NCBI RefSeq assembly: GCF_029581355.1
Contig: NZ_CP120849.1
Span: 1,148,501-1,212,500 of the forward strand
Direction of reading: 5' to 3'
Source of the DNA: Parabacteroides chongii
Lineage (GTDB): Bacteria > Bacteroidota > Bacteroidia > Bacteroidales > Tannerellaceae
DNA length: 64,000 nucleotides
The translations under genes and the position numbers were made by a program. Of this stretch, positions 1 to 8,709 are shown in pieces (within the stretch, counting starts at the first letter, position 1; each line of letters opens with the position of its first letter). The notes beneath the pieces were generated by a model. The model saw nothing but the letters and a program-made list of their open reading frames with translations. It had not been told where the DNA came from and did not search any database.

Positions 1-346
1 GGAAGACGGCCATCTGATCCCGTCGCGCGTAGGCTCTTTTGCCCCGAACCAGTTCGGTTTATATGACATGGCAGGTAACGTGGCAGAATGGACTTCTACC
101 ATGTACTCCGAATCAGGACCGAGCCAGATGAGCGACATGAACCCGGATCTCCGCTACAACGCAGCGAAAGAAGACCCGTATGCGATGAAGAAGAAAGTCG
201 TACGCGGCGGTTCATGGAAAGACGTGGCACAATTCATCCGTTCGGATATGCGCACATTCGAATACCAAAACGAGACCCGTTCATACATCGGCTTCCGTTG
301 CGCACGTACACAGATCGGTTTCTCCCGCTCAAAAGGAAAAAAATAA
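1..346 (+). CDS. gldK: GldK/PorK, C-terminal part (T9SS ring lipoprotein)
   Basis: The reading frame is open from base 2, so the gene begins before the window and only about the last 114 residues are seen. They carry the hallmarks of the formylglycine-generating-enzyme/SUMF1 fold: NQFGLYDMAGNVAEW near the start, VVRGGSW in the middle and a GFRCART ending. In T9SS this fold belongs to GldK (PorK), an outer-membrane lipoprotein that forms the periplasmic ring with GldN. The next three genes are gldL, gldM and gldN on the same strand in the order known for T9SS operons, which settles the assignment over other SUMF1 proteins. A basic tail (SRSKGKK) ends the protein. The signal peptide and lipobox lie outside the window and cannot be checked. 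Confidence 0.93.
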   Translation, partial: EDGHLIPSRVGSFAPNQFGLYDMAGNVAEWTSTMYSESGPSQMSDMNPDLRYNAAKEDPYAMKKKVVRGGSWKDVAQFIRSDMRTFEYQNETRSYIGFRCARTQIGFSRSKGKK

Positions 347-366
347 ATTAAGAAACATACAACATT

Positions 367-1476
367 ATGGGAAAATATAGAAGATATAAAAACAGAATCG
401 AAATGTTCCTTTCCAGCGACATGGGAAAGAGAGTACTGAACTTCTGTTACAGCTGGGGAGCATCTATCGTAATCATAGGTGCCATGTTCAAGTTGCTGCA
501 CCTGCCGTATGGTAATCAGATCCTGTTCATCGCCATGACGGTGGAAGCGCTGGTGTTCTTTATCTCTGCATTCGAACATCCTTCAAACGAATATCATTGG
601 GAAGAAGTATTCCCCGTCCTGAAATCGAAGAACCCGATGGACCGTCCGGACTTTGCCGGAACAGGCATGTCTAACCTGATCAACTCGCCCGAGAACATCG
701 AAGACGACAATGCGGGCGGAGGCATTAAGATAAATGTCGGTGCGGCCAAGAAAGCGGGTATCACAGGCGACCTGGGCGGAGCGTCCGTACTGGGCAACCT
801 CGATGTCAGCGAAGAAGATACAAAGAACCTGAGCGAAAGCATCAAGAAACTGAGCGGTGCCGCCGAACAGATCTCCAAGATGGCAGAGCTGACCGAAGCA
901 ACCCAAAAGTATCTGGAACAGCTGTCAGGCATGTCCGAAAACATGGAACGTTTCAGCCATGTCACCAACTCGCTGACCAACGTATCCGACACGCTGCTTA
1001 ACTCTTATAAGAGCATTACAGACAATTCAGACGGCATCAACCAAAACTCACGTGGCTACGTGCAGCAGATGGAAATGCTGAACCGCAACATCTCCGGCTT
1101 GAATACGATCTACGAAATACAGTTGAAGAGCATCAGCTCACAAATCGAATCGATCGAACACATCAACGGCGGCCTGAACCGCATCCGCGAGATGTACGAC
1201 GGCTCGGTTACCGACAGCTCGGTCTTCCGCAACGAAACGGAAAAGATGACCCGCCAGCTTGCCGAACTCAACCAGGTATACAGCCGTTTACTGCAGGCAA
1301 TGACGGTCAATATGGGTGCAGCCCCTGCTTACCAGCAACCGGCTCCACAACCCCAGCAACCGCAGCCTAATTACCAGCAGCAGACAGCCTATCAGCAGCC
1401 GTACCAACAACCGTACGGATATCAGCAGCAGGCTCCGTATACAAATAACCCAGGCCAGCAACAAGCCGGTAGATAA
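367..1476 (+). CDS. gldL: GldL/PorL, T9SS inner-membrane motor protein
   Basis: This is a 369-residue protein with two hydrophobic segments near the N-terminus (about residues 22-42 and 50-68; [20 protein letters not shown] and the following stretch). A long cytoplasmic part follows, with helical, coiled-coil-like segments. GldL pairs with GldM as the proton-driven motor of type IX secretion. It lies 20 bases after gldK and 23 before gldM, so it is surely co-transcribed. The last 50 or so residues are a glutamine/proline-rich low-complexity tail (repeated YQQP) that may be disordered; the conserved part of the family ends before it. The start ATG at 367 is preceded by the A-rich sequence usual in this phylum rather than a strong Shine-Dalgarno. 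Confidence 0.93.
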   Translation: MGKYRRYKNRIEMFLSSDMGKRVLNFCYSWGASIVIIGAMFKLLHLPYGNQILFIAMTVEALVFFISAFEHPSNEYHWEEVFPVLKSKNPMDRPDFAGTGMSNLINSPENIEDDNAGGGIKINVGAAKKAGITGDLGGASVLGNLDVSEEDTKNLSESIKKLSGAAEQISKMAELTEATQKYLEQLSGMSENMERFSHVTNSLTNVSDTLLNSYKSITDNSDGINQNSRGYVQQMEMLNRNISGLNTIYEIQLKSISSQIESIEHINGGLNRIREMYDGSVTDSSVFRNETEKMTRQLAELNQVYSRLLQAMTVNMGAAPAYQQPAPQPQQPQPNYQQQTAYQQPYQQPYGYQQQAPYTNNPGQQQAGR

Positions 1477-1499
1477 CAAACAAACGAAACAAAAGAAAG

Positions 1500-3068
1500 A
1501 TGTCTGGAATAGCTAATAATCCCAACTCGCCCCGTCAGAAGATGATCAACCTGATGTATCTGGTGTTCATCGCGATGATGGCACTGAATGTGTCGTCGGA
1601 GGTACTCGACGGTTTCGAGCTCGTGGAAGACAGTTTGCGCACTTCTATCGACAACTCTACGCATCGTAACGATATCGTGGCCGGCGAACTGGATACCTAC
1701 TACCAGTCCAACCCTGAAAAGGTGAAGGAATGGTACGACAAAGGTAAACAGGTGAAGCATGCCTCCGACAGCCTGTACAACTACGTGCAGAACCTGAAAG
1801 AACGTATCGCAGAGATTGCCGACGGGAAAGATGCCGACGTAAATAAGATCGAACATAAAGACGACCTCGAAGCCGCTTCACGCATCATGCTCGGTCCGGT
1901 TACCGGTGAAGGCAAAAAGCTGCGCGAAGCCATCGACGCTTACCGTACGATGATGGGCGAAATGGTACAGGACAGTGCCAAGACCCGCATCCTGGAAGCC
2001 AGCCTGAGCACGACTCCCCCTCACAAGGCAGGTATCAATACCCGTACCTGGGAAGAGGCGTTGTTTGAAAATATGCCGGTCGCAGCTGCTGTGACCCTGC
2101 TTACCAAATTGCAGAGCGACATCCGCTATGCAGAAGGCGAAGTGTTGAACAACCTGCTGAACAGCGTCGATATAGGCGACTACCGCGTGAACCAGATGAC
2201 GGCTCAGGTGATCCCCGAAAGCCAGATCGTTATGCGCGGAGGACAGTACAAGGCGAACATCGTCCTGTCTGCCGTCGATTCAACGAAGCGTCCGACCGTA
2301 TTTGTCAACGGTAAAGAATTACCGGAAGACAGCCGCGGACAGTTCACCGCCATTGCCGGTGCCCCGGGTACCTACCCGATCAAGGGGTATATCGAGATGC
2401 CGAACAACGACGGAAGCATCATGCGTCAGAACTTCGAAAGCGAATACTTCGTCACGGAACCGAGTGCTACCGTAGCCCCGCTTCTGATGAATGTATTATA
2501 TGCCGGTATTGCCAACGACATGCGTATCGCCGTACCGGGCGTACCGAGCGGAAACATCACCGCCAGCATGACCAACGGAACCCTGACCCGCAAAGGCGAC
2601 ATATGGGAAGCCCGCCCGTCGAAAGTGGGAACCGATGCCGTCATATCGGTAAGTGCCCGCATGGCAGACGGCCGCAACGTGGAAATGGCAAAGAATACGT
2701 TCCGCGTACGTGCCCTCCCCGATCCGATGCCGTATATCGAATATAAAGACCAAAATGGCAATGTGCGTAAATTCCGTGGCGGAAACATGACCAAGCGGAA
2801 CCTGATTGAGACTGAAGTCCTGCAGGCTGCCATCGACGACGATATATTGAATATCAAATTCGACGTATTGCGTTTCGAACTGATCTTCTTCGATTCCATG
2901 GGAAATGCAATACCTGAAGTATCACAGGGTCCCCGTTTCTCTGACGGACAGAAAGACCGTATCCGCCGCCTGACAAGAGGCAAACGCTTCTACATCCGCG
3001 GCGTGGTAGCCAAAGGTCCTGACGGCATGGAACGTACCCTTACACCGATCGAAGTCATTGTAAATTAA
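1500..3068 (+). CDS. gldM: GldM/PorM, T9SS inner-membrane motor shaft
   Basis: This 522-residue protein opens with [30 protein letters not shown], shown here in part only as the family signature: one transmembrane helix (about residues 15-35) with a conserved Glu in or just after it. A large periplasmic region made of Ig-like domains follows. GldM dimers span the periplasm and couple the GldL motor to the GldK/GldN ring. Length and N-terminal pattern match the family. The neighbours gldL (upstream) and gldN (downstream, 43-base gap with a palindrome) fit. Nothing suggests truncation or frameshift. Confidence 0.95.
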   Translation: MSGIANNPNSPRQKMINLMYLVFIAMMALNVSSEVLDGFELVEDSLRTSIDNSTHRNDIVAGELDTYYQSNPEKVKEWYDKGKQVKHASDSLYNYVQNLKERIAEIADGKDADVNKIEHKDDLEAASRIMLGPVTGEGKKLREAIDAYRTMMGEMVQDSAKTRILEASLSTTPPHKAGINTRTWEEALFENMPVAAAVTLLTKLQSDIRYAEGEVLNNLLNSVDIGDYRVNQMTAQVIPESQIVMRGGQYKANIVLSAVDSTKRPTVFVNGKELPEDSRGQFTAIAGAPGTYPIKGYIEMPNNDGSIMRQNFESEYFVTEPSATVAPLLMNVLYAGIANDMRIAVPGVPSGNITASMTNGTLTRKGDIWEARPSKVGTDAVISVSARMADGRNVEMAKNTFRVRALPDPMPYIEYKDQNGNVRKFRGGNMTKRNLIETEVLQAAIDDDILNIKFDVLRFELIFFDSMGNAIPEVSQGPRFSDGQKDRIRRLTRGKRFYIRGVVAKGPDGMERTLTPIEVIVN

Positions 3069-3072
3069 CGTA

Positions 3073-3095
3073 GGGGCGGTTCGCGAACCGTCCCC
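3073..3095. repeat. Palindrome between gldM and gldN
   Basis: A 23-base near-perfect palindrome (GGGGCGGTTCGCGAACCG then TCCCC) lies 5 bases after the gldM stop and 16 bases before gldN. As RNA it would form a strong hairpin with no T-run, so it is not a standard terminator. It may be a processing or stabilising element inside the operon, or a member of a dispersed palindromic repeat family. Seen directly; role unknown. Confidence 0.7.
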
Positions 3096-3111
3096 AATAA
3101 GGATATAAAAT

Positions 3112-4203
3112 ATGAAATGCTTTTATTACATACTGGCAATTGCAAGCGCCCTCTTCTTCACAGCTACCTCTCTGCAGGCACAGGAAGAAACAGGTAACAC
3201 CCAGCAACGGGCAAGAAGAGCCCCGCAAGCCTCCCGCGGAGAACGGGCAAATGATAAAAAAGATACCGGTATACCCGAACTGACCGTACGGGCACAGGAT
3301 ATGAACGAGCGTATGACACAGGAAGTGGGTAACGCCCGCTGGATGCGTGTCATGTATCGTCAGATCGACCTGATGAAAGAGAAGAACGCTCCCCTTTATT
3401 ACCCGGTCACTCCGATGAACGGACAGATGAACCTTTTCTCCATCATCTTCAGTCTGATCAGTGAAGGTAAAATAGATGCGTACCAGTACGAAGACGGTTA
3501 TGAAGACTTCAGCGAAGGCAACAAGATCGAGTTGAAGAAGATGCTCGACAGCTTCGGTATCTATTACGAAGAAGTAGCCGGAAGAGGAAACGAAGGCAGC
3601 ACGTTCGTTATCAACGAAAGCGACATCCCTTCCGAAAGCGTCCGTTCCTATTACGTGAAAGAAGCATGGTATTTCGACCAAAACAACTCCGTATTCGATG
3701 TAAAGACACTGGCTATCTGTCCGATCATGACCACTTCCGGTGATGTCGGCGAACTGACCATGCCGATGTTTTGGATCCCCTACGAAAATATACGTCCGTA
3801 CATCAATACCGCCTTCATCATGACGTCTAACGTCAACAACGCCATGACGTTCACCATCGACGACTATTTCCGCCGCCGTATGTTTGAAGGCGAGATATAC
3901 AAAACACAGAACTTGATGAACCAGCCGTTGGTCGCTTACTGCCCGACTCCGGACTCATTGAAGAACGAGCAAAATCGCATCGAAGGCCAGTTGGCAGCCT
4001 TTGAGAAAGCTCTTTGGTTCCAGCCCGACACTACCCAGGCGGTAGACCCGAAAGAGGCTAAAAAAGCGAAGAAAGCCTCCGCACGTGGCGAGGGTGCAAC
4101 CACCGAAAAGGCTGTCAAAGAAACCAAAGAAAAGACCGTCAAGACAAAAGCTCCGAAAGCCCAGAAATCATCTCCTGTTCGAAGCGTACGCCGCAGACGG
4201 TAA
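3112..4203 (+). CDS. gldN: GldN/PorN, T9SS periplasmic ring protein
   Basis: This 363-residue protein has a signal peptide (residues 1-24, ending SLQAQE) and the GldN/PorN body with conserved WMRVMYRQIDL and NGQMNLFSIIF stretches. It forms the periplasmic ring complex with GldK. The C-terminal 50 residues are a Lys/Ala-rich, very basic tail ending RSVRRRR, which is probably variable and disordered. It is the last gene of the gldKLMN order in the window; after it the plus strand holds only repeats until 5377. The start at 3112 gives the signal peptide directly. Confidence 0.93.
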   Translation: MKCFYYILAIASALFFTATSLQAQEETGNTQQRARRAPQASRGERANDKKDTGIPELTVRAQDMNERMTQEVGNARWMRVMYRQIDLMKEKNAPLYYPVTPMNGQMNLFSIIFSLISEGKIDAYQYEDGYEDFSEGNKIELKKMLDSFGIYYEEVAGRGNEGSTFVINESDIPSESVRSYYVKEAWYFDQNNSVFDVKTLAICPIMTTSGDVGELTMPMFWIPYENIRPYINTAFIMTSNVNNAMTFTIDDYFRRRMFEGEIYKTQNLMNQPLVAYCPTPDSLKNEQNRIEGQLAAFEKALWFQPDTTQAVDPKEAKKAKKASARGEGATTEKAVKETKEKTVKTKAPKAQKSSPVRSVRRRR

Positions 4204-4210
4204 ATAATGT

Positions 4211-4266
4211 GCCAATGTGCCAATGGAGACGGCGACAGGTTCAGTATTTTTCAAATTTGAACCTAT
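4211..4266. repeat. Flanking direct repeat, left copy
   Basis: A 56-base stretch beginning GCCAATGTGCCAATGGAG and running through TCAAATTTGAACCTAT. A second copy in the same orientation at 9223-9277 matches it at roughly 46 of 56 positions with one 1-base gap. The two copies bracket the ~5-kb glucosaminidase/HU/DUF3987 module. Seen directly by comparing the two regions. Confidence 0.7.
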
Positions 4267-4280
4267 TCAGATCGTATTAG

Positions 4281-4386
4281 GGGACGCAGATGACACAGAA
4301 TACGCAGATGCTCGCAGACTTTTTATTTTCTTTAAAACAATATATTATCTGCGTTTATCTGCGCTCGTCTGCGTCATCTGCGTTCC
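4281..4386. repeat. Inverted repeat of ATCTGCG units
   Basis: The left arm (4281-4309) has GGGACGCAGATGAC and TACGCAGAT. The right arm (4348-4386) has ATCTGCG three times and ends CATCTGCGTTCC, close to the reverse complement of the left arm. The ~40 bases between are AT-rich. No gene was found at 4204-4480. It looks like a dispersed palindromic element; whether it also acts as the gldN terminator is unclear, as the T-run lies in the loop. Confidence 0.6.
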
Positions 4387-4481
4387 TTAATACAAACTGG
4401 ATAGATAGCTCATATCTTTCTATAATTGGCATATTATTCTCCCTGCCGCATACACCATCAACGCATATCCGGTAAGGACAG

Positions 4482-4773
4482 TCAATGACAATCCGGATTC
4501 TTCCCGGAATCGTTGCGCCAGCTCTCCTTGGAACCGTTTCCGTACCCCGAGAGTGTCAACAGGGCCCCGATACAGGCCAGGACGATTTCTGTACGGTCCG
4601 CCCACAAAGCCGTCATCCCCAGTATCACCAGGTAACACACGAGCCACCTCGGGCTGATTGCCCGGTGTAGCCACTTCCTCTTGTTTCTCATTCTTTTCAT
4701 GCTTCTTTTTGAAGTTCAACAAAAAGCCCAGCAGGACTTTAATAAATTGCAGGATTTGTCTTAGTTTGTTCAT
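4482..4773 (-). pseudogene. Frameshifted small membrane (holin-like) protein
   Basis: Two overlapping minus-strand frames appear to be halves of one gene. From the ATG at 4773 one frame reads MNKLRQILQFIKVLLGFLLN, a hydrophobic helix, then a charged Lys/Glu linker, then a low-complexity run with no membrane segment. A frame +1 to it (ATG at 4700, stop at 4482) reads RWLVCYLVILGMTALWAD and then IVLACIGALLTLSGYG, two good membrane helices. Joining them near 4640, by removing one base, gives a small protein with three hydrophobic segments. It starts 29 bases after the glucosaminidase stop, the place for a holin or lysis partner. It could instead be two genuine overlapping genes. The function is inferred from context only; I do not recognise the family with certainty. 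Confidence 0.45.
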
Positions 4774-4802
4774 GATCTTGTTGATTTATATGAGTTCTAT
4801 AT

Positions 4803-5294
4803 TCACGCCGCTTCCCCGCCTACCCAATCATACATATCCATCAGCCTAACGATCTTCTCTTCTATGGAGATCAGGTTGCGGCGATACTGTTCACGATTAT
4901 CCCCATTCTGTTCACTGATATAGGGACTGTAGGCAATCTCTTTGGCATAAGCCTCCGGGCTACAGCTGAAACTCCAGGCACGATGGTAGCCGGTATAGAT
5001 CAAACGGGCAAAATCGAGGAAGGAAAGCTCCACGGATCCATAATGCCGGAAGACATGCTTCCGATGTACCCCTTCTATCTCCACCCTGGCACCATGCCAA
5101 TAGGCATTGGAAACGCCATACCCCATGATACCGAAGTAATTCCGATGATTAACCGCCAGATTGGAAGTCCCCCACCCGCTCTCAAGAGCCGCTTGCGCCA
5201 GGATCATCACCGGATTCATATGAAACACCTGCCCCGCCTTTTCGGCTGCCGGACGACAGGTCTTTAAAAACTGTATCTCCTTGTTCATTTTCAA
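4803..5294 (-). CDS. Glucosaminidase-domain peptidoglycan hydrolase
   Basis: This 163-residue protein is a single glucosaminidase (FlgJ/LytG-like) domain. The signature AQAALESGWGTSNLA (about residues 33-47) includes the catalytic Glu, followed by NYFGI and a YAKEIAYSPYISEQ region. The family cleaves the glycan strand of peptidoglycan. There is no signal peptide, so export would need a holin or leakage, as for phage lysins; the membrane-protein remnant directly downstream supports that idea. Related gut Bacteroidota clusters usually carry an N-acetylmuramoyl-L-alanine amidase at this place, so a glucosaminidase is a variation. It diverges from the DUF4248 gene at 5377. Start: ATG at 5294 or a second ATG two codons later. 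Confidence 0.85.
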   Translation of the reverse strand: MKMNKEIQFLKTCRPAAEKAGQVFHMNPVMILAQAALESGWGTSNLAVNHRNYFGIMGYGVSNAYWHGARVEIEGVHRKHVFRHYGSVELSFLDFARLIYTGYHRAWSFSCSPEAYAKEIAYSPYISEQNGDNREQYRRNLISIEEKIVRLMDMYDWVGGEAA

Positions 5295-5376
5295 TGATAT
5301 TAAATTGTTTTTTTACTTGATAATCAGGATAATAATTCGTATATTTATTGCATATAAACCTTCAATAACATGCCGT

Positions 5377-5601
5377 ATGGAAAATTCACTCAATCAGAAC
5401 AGAGTATGGGGTTGGGGCGAGCTTGCCCTGCAATACTTCCCTGCCATTTCACAGAAAAGTGCCACGATGCAACTATTAAAATGGGTCCGCGTCAGCGACA
5501 AGCTCGTCGACCAGCTGGAACAGTCAGGCTGGCACCCCGGAAAGAAATACCTCACACCCAGGCAGAAGGATTATATCGTACAGCACCTCGGCGAGCCTTG
5601 A
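5377..5601 (+). CDS. DUF4248 family protein
   Basis: A 74-residue protein with the pattern of DUF4248: GELALQYFPAISQKSATMQL near residue 12, a conserved Trp (LKWVRVSDKL) and the PRQKDYIVQHLGEP ending, as in the many gut Bacteroidota members. The function is unknown; the fold may be a small DNA-binding helix bundle, but that is a guess. I chose ATG at 5377 because the frame upstream of it (from 5281) is hydrophobic filler not seen in the family. It is the only plus-strand gene of the module, divergent from the glucosaminidase and convergent with the HU-like gene 19 bases away. Confidence 0.8.
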   Translation: MENSLNQNRVWGWGELALQYFPAISQKSATMQLLKWVRVSDKLVDQLEQSGWHPGKKYLTPRQKDYIVQHLGEP

Positions 5602-5620
5602 AACGGCAGGACAACGATGC

Positions 5621-6073
5621 CTACTCGATCACCGGACGGTCGTCTTCTCCGTCGCCTCCGGATCCTTCTTCCTTATCCGAGGGATCCGGTATCTTCTCGA
5701 AGGAGTAGTTGTTGACCGCCTCGCGCAGCATCTTGCCGGGACGAAACACAATGCGTCTGCTCTTGATCAGCGACTGGTTAAATTCCTTTTTCGTTGCCGT
5801 CCCGCTACTTCCGAACTGCAACTGGAAATTTCCCAGTTCACCCACCTTCACCACTTCCCCTTTTCCCAGGCTGCGTTTCATCACCTCAATCAATTCGTCG
5901 AGGATCAGCCGCACATCCCCCGGTGAAGCAGTAGACGAGAGCGAGATCAGGTCGCACAACTCATACATTCCACACTCACCCGCCGCCTTCGCGTTGGCAT
6001 AATACAATTTACTCCCCTCCACGGCACCTTTGCGCAGATCCTTACGTAATACTAATGTGTACTTTGCTGGCAT
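5621..6073 (-). CDS. HU-like DNA-binding protein
   Basis: A 150-residue protein with an HU/IHF-like domain of the Bacteroidota-specific long type. A lead segment (MPAKYTLVLRKDL) precedes the helical part (SPGDVRLILDELIEVMKRSL), the VKVGELGNFQLQF strand region matching HU's GFG, and the RRIVFRPGKML arm end. The C-terminus is acidic and low in complexity (EEGSGGDGEDDRPVIE). HU-like proteins bind and bend DNA. In this phylum the family usually sits next to DUF4248, VirE_N and peptidoglycan hydrolase genes, as here. It may serve replication or compaction of the module's DNA; that is inference. Confidence 0.85.
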   Translation of the reverse strand: MPAKYTLVLRKDLRKGAVEGSKLYYANAKAAGECGMYELCDLISLSSTASPGDVRLILDELIEVMKRSLGKGEVVKVGELGNFQLQFGSSGTATKKEFNQSLIKSRRIVFRPGKMLREAVNNYSFEKIPDPSDKEEGSGGDGEDDRPVIE

Positions 6074-6240
6074 AATTTTTTACTTTTTTGTTAAACACCT
6101 TGTTTATTAATCACATAACAAAGATACAACCACCATGTCCGGACGAACGGAAAGTCGAGGAAGGAGGGTGAAAGAGTTGAAAGAAAAGGAAATAAACAGC
6201 ATAAATACAATTCCTGAAACCGACAACTGGAGTTACTTGG

Positions 6241-6335
6241 GGGTATGGAAAAATACCCTATAACGTACACCTTTCTGCCCTATATTCCGGCCCGTTTTTC
6301 CCTATACCCTGTTGCACGACAGGATATAGGGAAAA
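6241..6335. repeat. Iteron-like CCCTATA repeats and a 17-bp hairpin
   Basis: The 347-base gap between the HU-like and DUF3987 genes holds CCCTATA at 6256, 6278 and 6300, exactly 22 bases apart, and an inverted TATAGGG at 6325. A small hairpin GGGTAT-ggaaaa-ATACCC lies at 6241-6258. The last direct copy and the inverted copy lie inside a 17-bp stem (from about 6296 to 6335, loop TGCACG, one mismatch). Evenly spaced short repeats next to a primase/helicase-like gene resemble plasmid or phage origins. The hairpin could also be the 3' end of the DUF3987 transcript. Confidence 0.55.
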
Positions 6336-6363
6336 GACTGTTTATCAGGAAATTAAAAATCGA

Positions 6364-6403
6364 AAGGACACAAAAGGACAAAAAGGACACCGTCACAATT
6401 TCA
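6364..6403. repeat. 40-bp perfect inverted repeat, left arm
   Basis: The 40 bases (starting AAGGACACAAAAGGACAAAA, ending GTCACAATTTCA) are the exact reverse complement of 7786-7825, which lies inside the DUF3987 gene. This arm lies just beyond that gene's 3' end. The next base on each side no longer matches, so the repeat is exactly 40 bp and encloses 1382 bp. Confidence 0.95.
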
Positions 6404-6420
6404 AAACGGGAATGAAATTC

Positions 6421-8628
6421 TCAGGCGGCAGGAGGCGTGTTTTTACGATAAAGGCCGGGAGAAAGACGGGTGATATGCAGCGGTTCGAGACGGGACAAAT
6501 GGCGACGGATGGTGCGGTCGCTTATGTGGACAGCCTCGCCGAGTTCGTAAAGCTCCGCCAGCGTGAACTCCTCGGGGAGCCGGTCGAAAATACTACGGAA
6601 ATAATCGGGGCAAGTCAACTCCGGGATATCCGCCGATGCAGACAACTGCGTCATCAACAGGCGGCTGTGAGCCAGACATACATCGATGACGGATAAGGCG
6701 GCATGAAAATGCAGGTCACTGCAAAACAGCTCGTCCACCCCGTAATCGAGAGAAGCCGCCTCCAGCGCGGTAAAGATCATGCACAGGCGGTATGCCATCA
6801 GTCCATGCCGCTTGACAGCGCCCAGGAACGACTCGCTGCCGAACAGGTCCGTTTCGCGCAGCAGAGCGCTGAAATGGTCGTTCAACTCCCTCCACTGCCC
6901 TGTCGTCAGCCGCACCTGCAAACGGCGCTTACGCAACAGCAGAGCCACCTCCATCACCTGCTCCGACAGGGTATCGAGATACTTTTCAAACTGTCCGGCT
7001 TCGCCTGCTGACGAGACATCCTGCCATACCGCCTCGCTGCGGCAGGTATACAACAGCAAACGGCTGGCAAGCCCGTTCTCGGCATCCGGAACCAGCCTCG
7101 AAAACTGTCCCGGCGTACCCGCCAGCAACACCGCCAGCCGCGGACGTTCGATTCGGATCATCTCGTTGTCGGTCTTGCGCGACGAAGCGACCGGCTCATG
7201 ATGGAAAGCCTTGCGCAGCAGGTCGTCGAACTGTCCGTAATCCTGCCTGCCGGAACTAATCAGCGTATCTATCTCGCTGTCTGCCATCAGACCGCCTATC
7301 TCACCGTTCTCTGCCAGATGAACCAGGAGCTTTGCCTTGGTGATCTGCGTCGGGATGAAGAAATAACAGGTCGATGCCTTCACCGGTGCATCGGTAACGC
7401 GTACAGCCTGCTTCTTCTGATGGGCGACCGTTTTCTTCAATTCCCATTCTTCAAGCGCCTGGTGATAATCATCCTCCTTGCGCTTCGTCTCTATCTCTAT
7501 CAGCGAAGCATAACGATCCGCCAGCCGGCGCATGTCGTTGATACAGCTTTTCCCGTTGCCTGCCGGAGCCACTTCGACGGTGAACAGATGGGGATATACC
7601 CGTTTCCGGTTATATATACCCCATACTCGGGGCAGACAGGCACTCAGCACTGTACAGGCAGCTAGAAAAGCCATGTCGCGCTCGCGGGGATCGGTATAAA
7701 AACGGAGTGCTTTCCCCAGCAAAGGAGGCAGGCCGGATGTGATGTCGGAAGGCAGAAAAGGAGTCCGTTCGCGCAGTTCCTCTCCTGAAATTGTGACGGT
7801 GTCCTTTTTGTCCTTTTGTGTCCTTCGTCCGTTTGGACGGGCTGCATGCTCGTCCTTATTTCCCTGATAGGCAGAGGATAACGCCTGCAAAATCTCTTCA
7901 TCCGTAAAGTCGGCGACGTGCAACAGGGGTAGGCAAAAAGAGGCGGTTTCATCACGTCCGAAACCCATCCGATTTGCCTCGCAGCCGAGGCGGTAGACGG
8001 TCTGGTTACGGCTTCCCTCGACCGGCGGATGGGCACGGAGCCAATCATGGATAAACACTTGGACGGGAGGAACGGAGGCGGGAGAAAAGACTTCGGCTTC
8101 GGAATTGTACCAGGCAGCGGGATCGTCGCTGACGTAACAACAGCGGCTGATGTCTTTACAGGCACGGTCGCAAAACACATGGGCAAGCTGTTCATACCAG
8201 GCTGCCACCGCTGCAAAAGCGGTGGCATGCTCCTCACGGCCGGTATCGACGGCGACAAAGACCTTCAGTCCTTCGCCGCCGGGACTGACAAAGAGAGCGA
8301 GCGTAAAAACCTGCTGCCGGAAAAGAGCCACCAGCGCAGGGAGATCGGCTACATGATCGAAGTCGAGCCCCACTACCTTCGAATAGGTCTCCAGCTGGCT
8401 TGCCTTATGCCCTCCCTTGAATACCCCCGACGGAGTAAATCCGGGGAGCTTGCCTTTCAGGGCACGTGCCTCTTCTTTCTCTCCGGAAACGAGTATCTGG
8501 CGATAAGCGGTTATTTCATGTATCCAGCGGCGGGTACGGATCAGGATAATGATTTCTTCGAGTGAACGTGCCTCTGACGTGGACAGATACAGTTTGTGAA
8601 AATAGGAAACAGTGGGTGTTGCATTCAT
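6421..8628 (-). CDS. VirE_N (BT4734-like)/DUF3987 primase-helicase-like protein
   Basis: This 735-residue protein has three parts. Residues ~1-190 match the VirE N-terminal/BT4734 domain (KVVGLDFDHV, FVSPGGEGLKVFVAVD, CYVSDDPAAWYN). A connecting region follows (~200-285). Residues ~290-735 match DUF3987, with a Walker A-like APAGNGKS near residue 355, and end in a winged-helix-like segment (ISDRTIRRHLSRL). Such proteins are found in mobile elements and phage-like loci and are thought to act in DNA replication. The segment for residues 268-281 (TQKDKKDTVTIS) is encoded by the right arm of the 40-bp inverted repeat. Inversion of the enclosed DNA would replace everything after Ser281 with Lys-Arg-Glu-stop, giving a 284-residue VirE_N-only protein. 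The start ATG is at 8628. Confidence 0.85.
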   Translation of the reverse strand: MNATPTVSYFHKLYLSTSEARSLEEIIILIRTRRWIHEITAYRQILVSGEKEEARALKGKLPGFTPSGVFKGGHKASQLETYSKVVGLDFDHVADLPALVALFRQQVFTLALFVSPGGEGLKVFVAVDTGREEHATAFAAVAAWYEQLAHVFCDRACKDISRCCYVSDDPAAWYNSEAEVFSPASVPPVQVFIHDWLRAHPPVEGSRNQTVYRLGCEANRMGFGRDETASFCLPLLHVADFTDEEILQALSSAYQGNKDEHAARPNGRRTQKDKKDTVTISGEELRERTPFLPSDITSGLPPLLGKALRFYTDPRERDMAFLAACTVLSACLPRVWGIYNRKRVYPHLFTVEVAPAGNGKSCINDMRRLADRYASLIEIETKRKEDDYHQALEEWELKKTVAHQKKQAVRVTDAPVKASTCYFFIPTQITKAKLLVHLAENGEIGGLMADSEIDTLISSGRQDYGQFDDLLRKAFHHEPVASSRKTDNEMIRIERPRLAVLLAGTPGQFSRLVPDAENGLASRLLLYTCRSEAVWQDVSSAGEAGQFEKYLDTLSEQVMEVALLLRKRRLQVRLTTGQWRELNDHFSALLRETDLFGSESFLGAVKRHGLMAYRLCMIFTALEAASLDYGVDELFCSDLHFHAALSVIDVCLAHSRLLMTQLSASADIPELTCPDYFRSIFDRLPEEFTLAELYELGEAVHISDRTIRRHLSRLEPLHITRLSPGLYRKNTPPAA
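7786..7825. repeat. 40-bp perfect inverted repeat, right arm (inside the DUF3987 gene)
   Basis: Exact reverse complement of 6364-6403. It falls at the linker between the VirE_N and DUF3987 domains and is read in frame as TQKDKKDTVTIS plus flanking codons. See the finding on a possible DNA switch. Confidence 0.95.
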
Positions 8629-8709
8629 AATAATTTGTGTTATGGCTATTCAGCCGGTTATTAGACGCAAGATAATCAAAGTCTTCAACAAATACCAGCA
8701 TACAAAAAG

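Noticed and set aside
4290..4475. Plus-strand 61-codon frame in the gldN-downstream gap
   Set aside because: It consists of the inverted-repeat element and has no family features.
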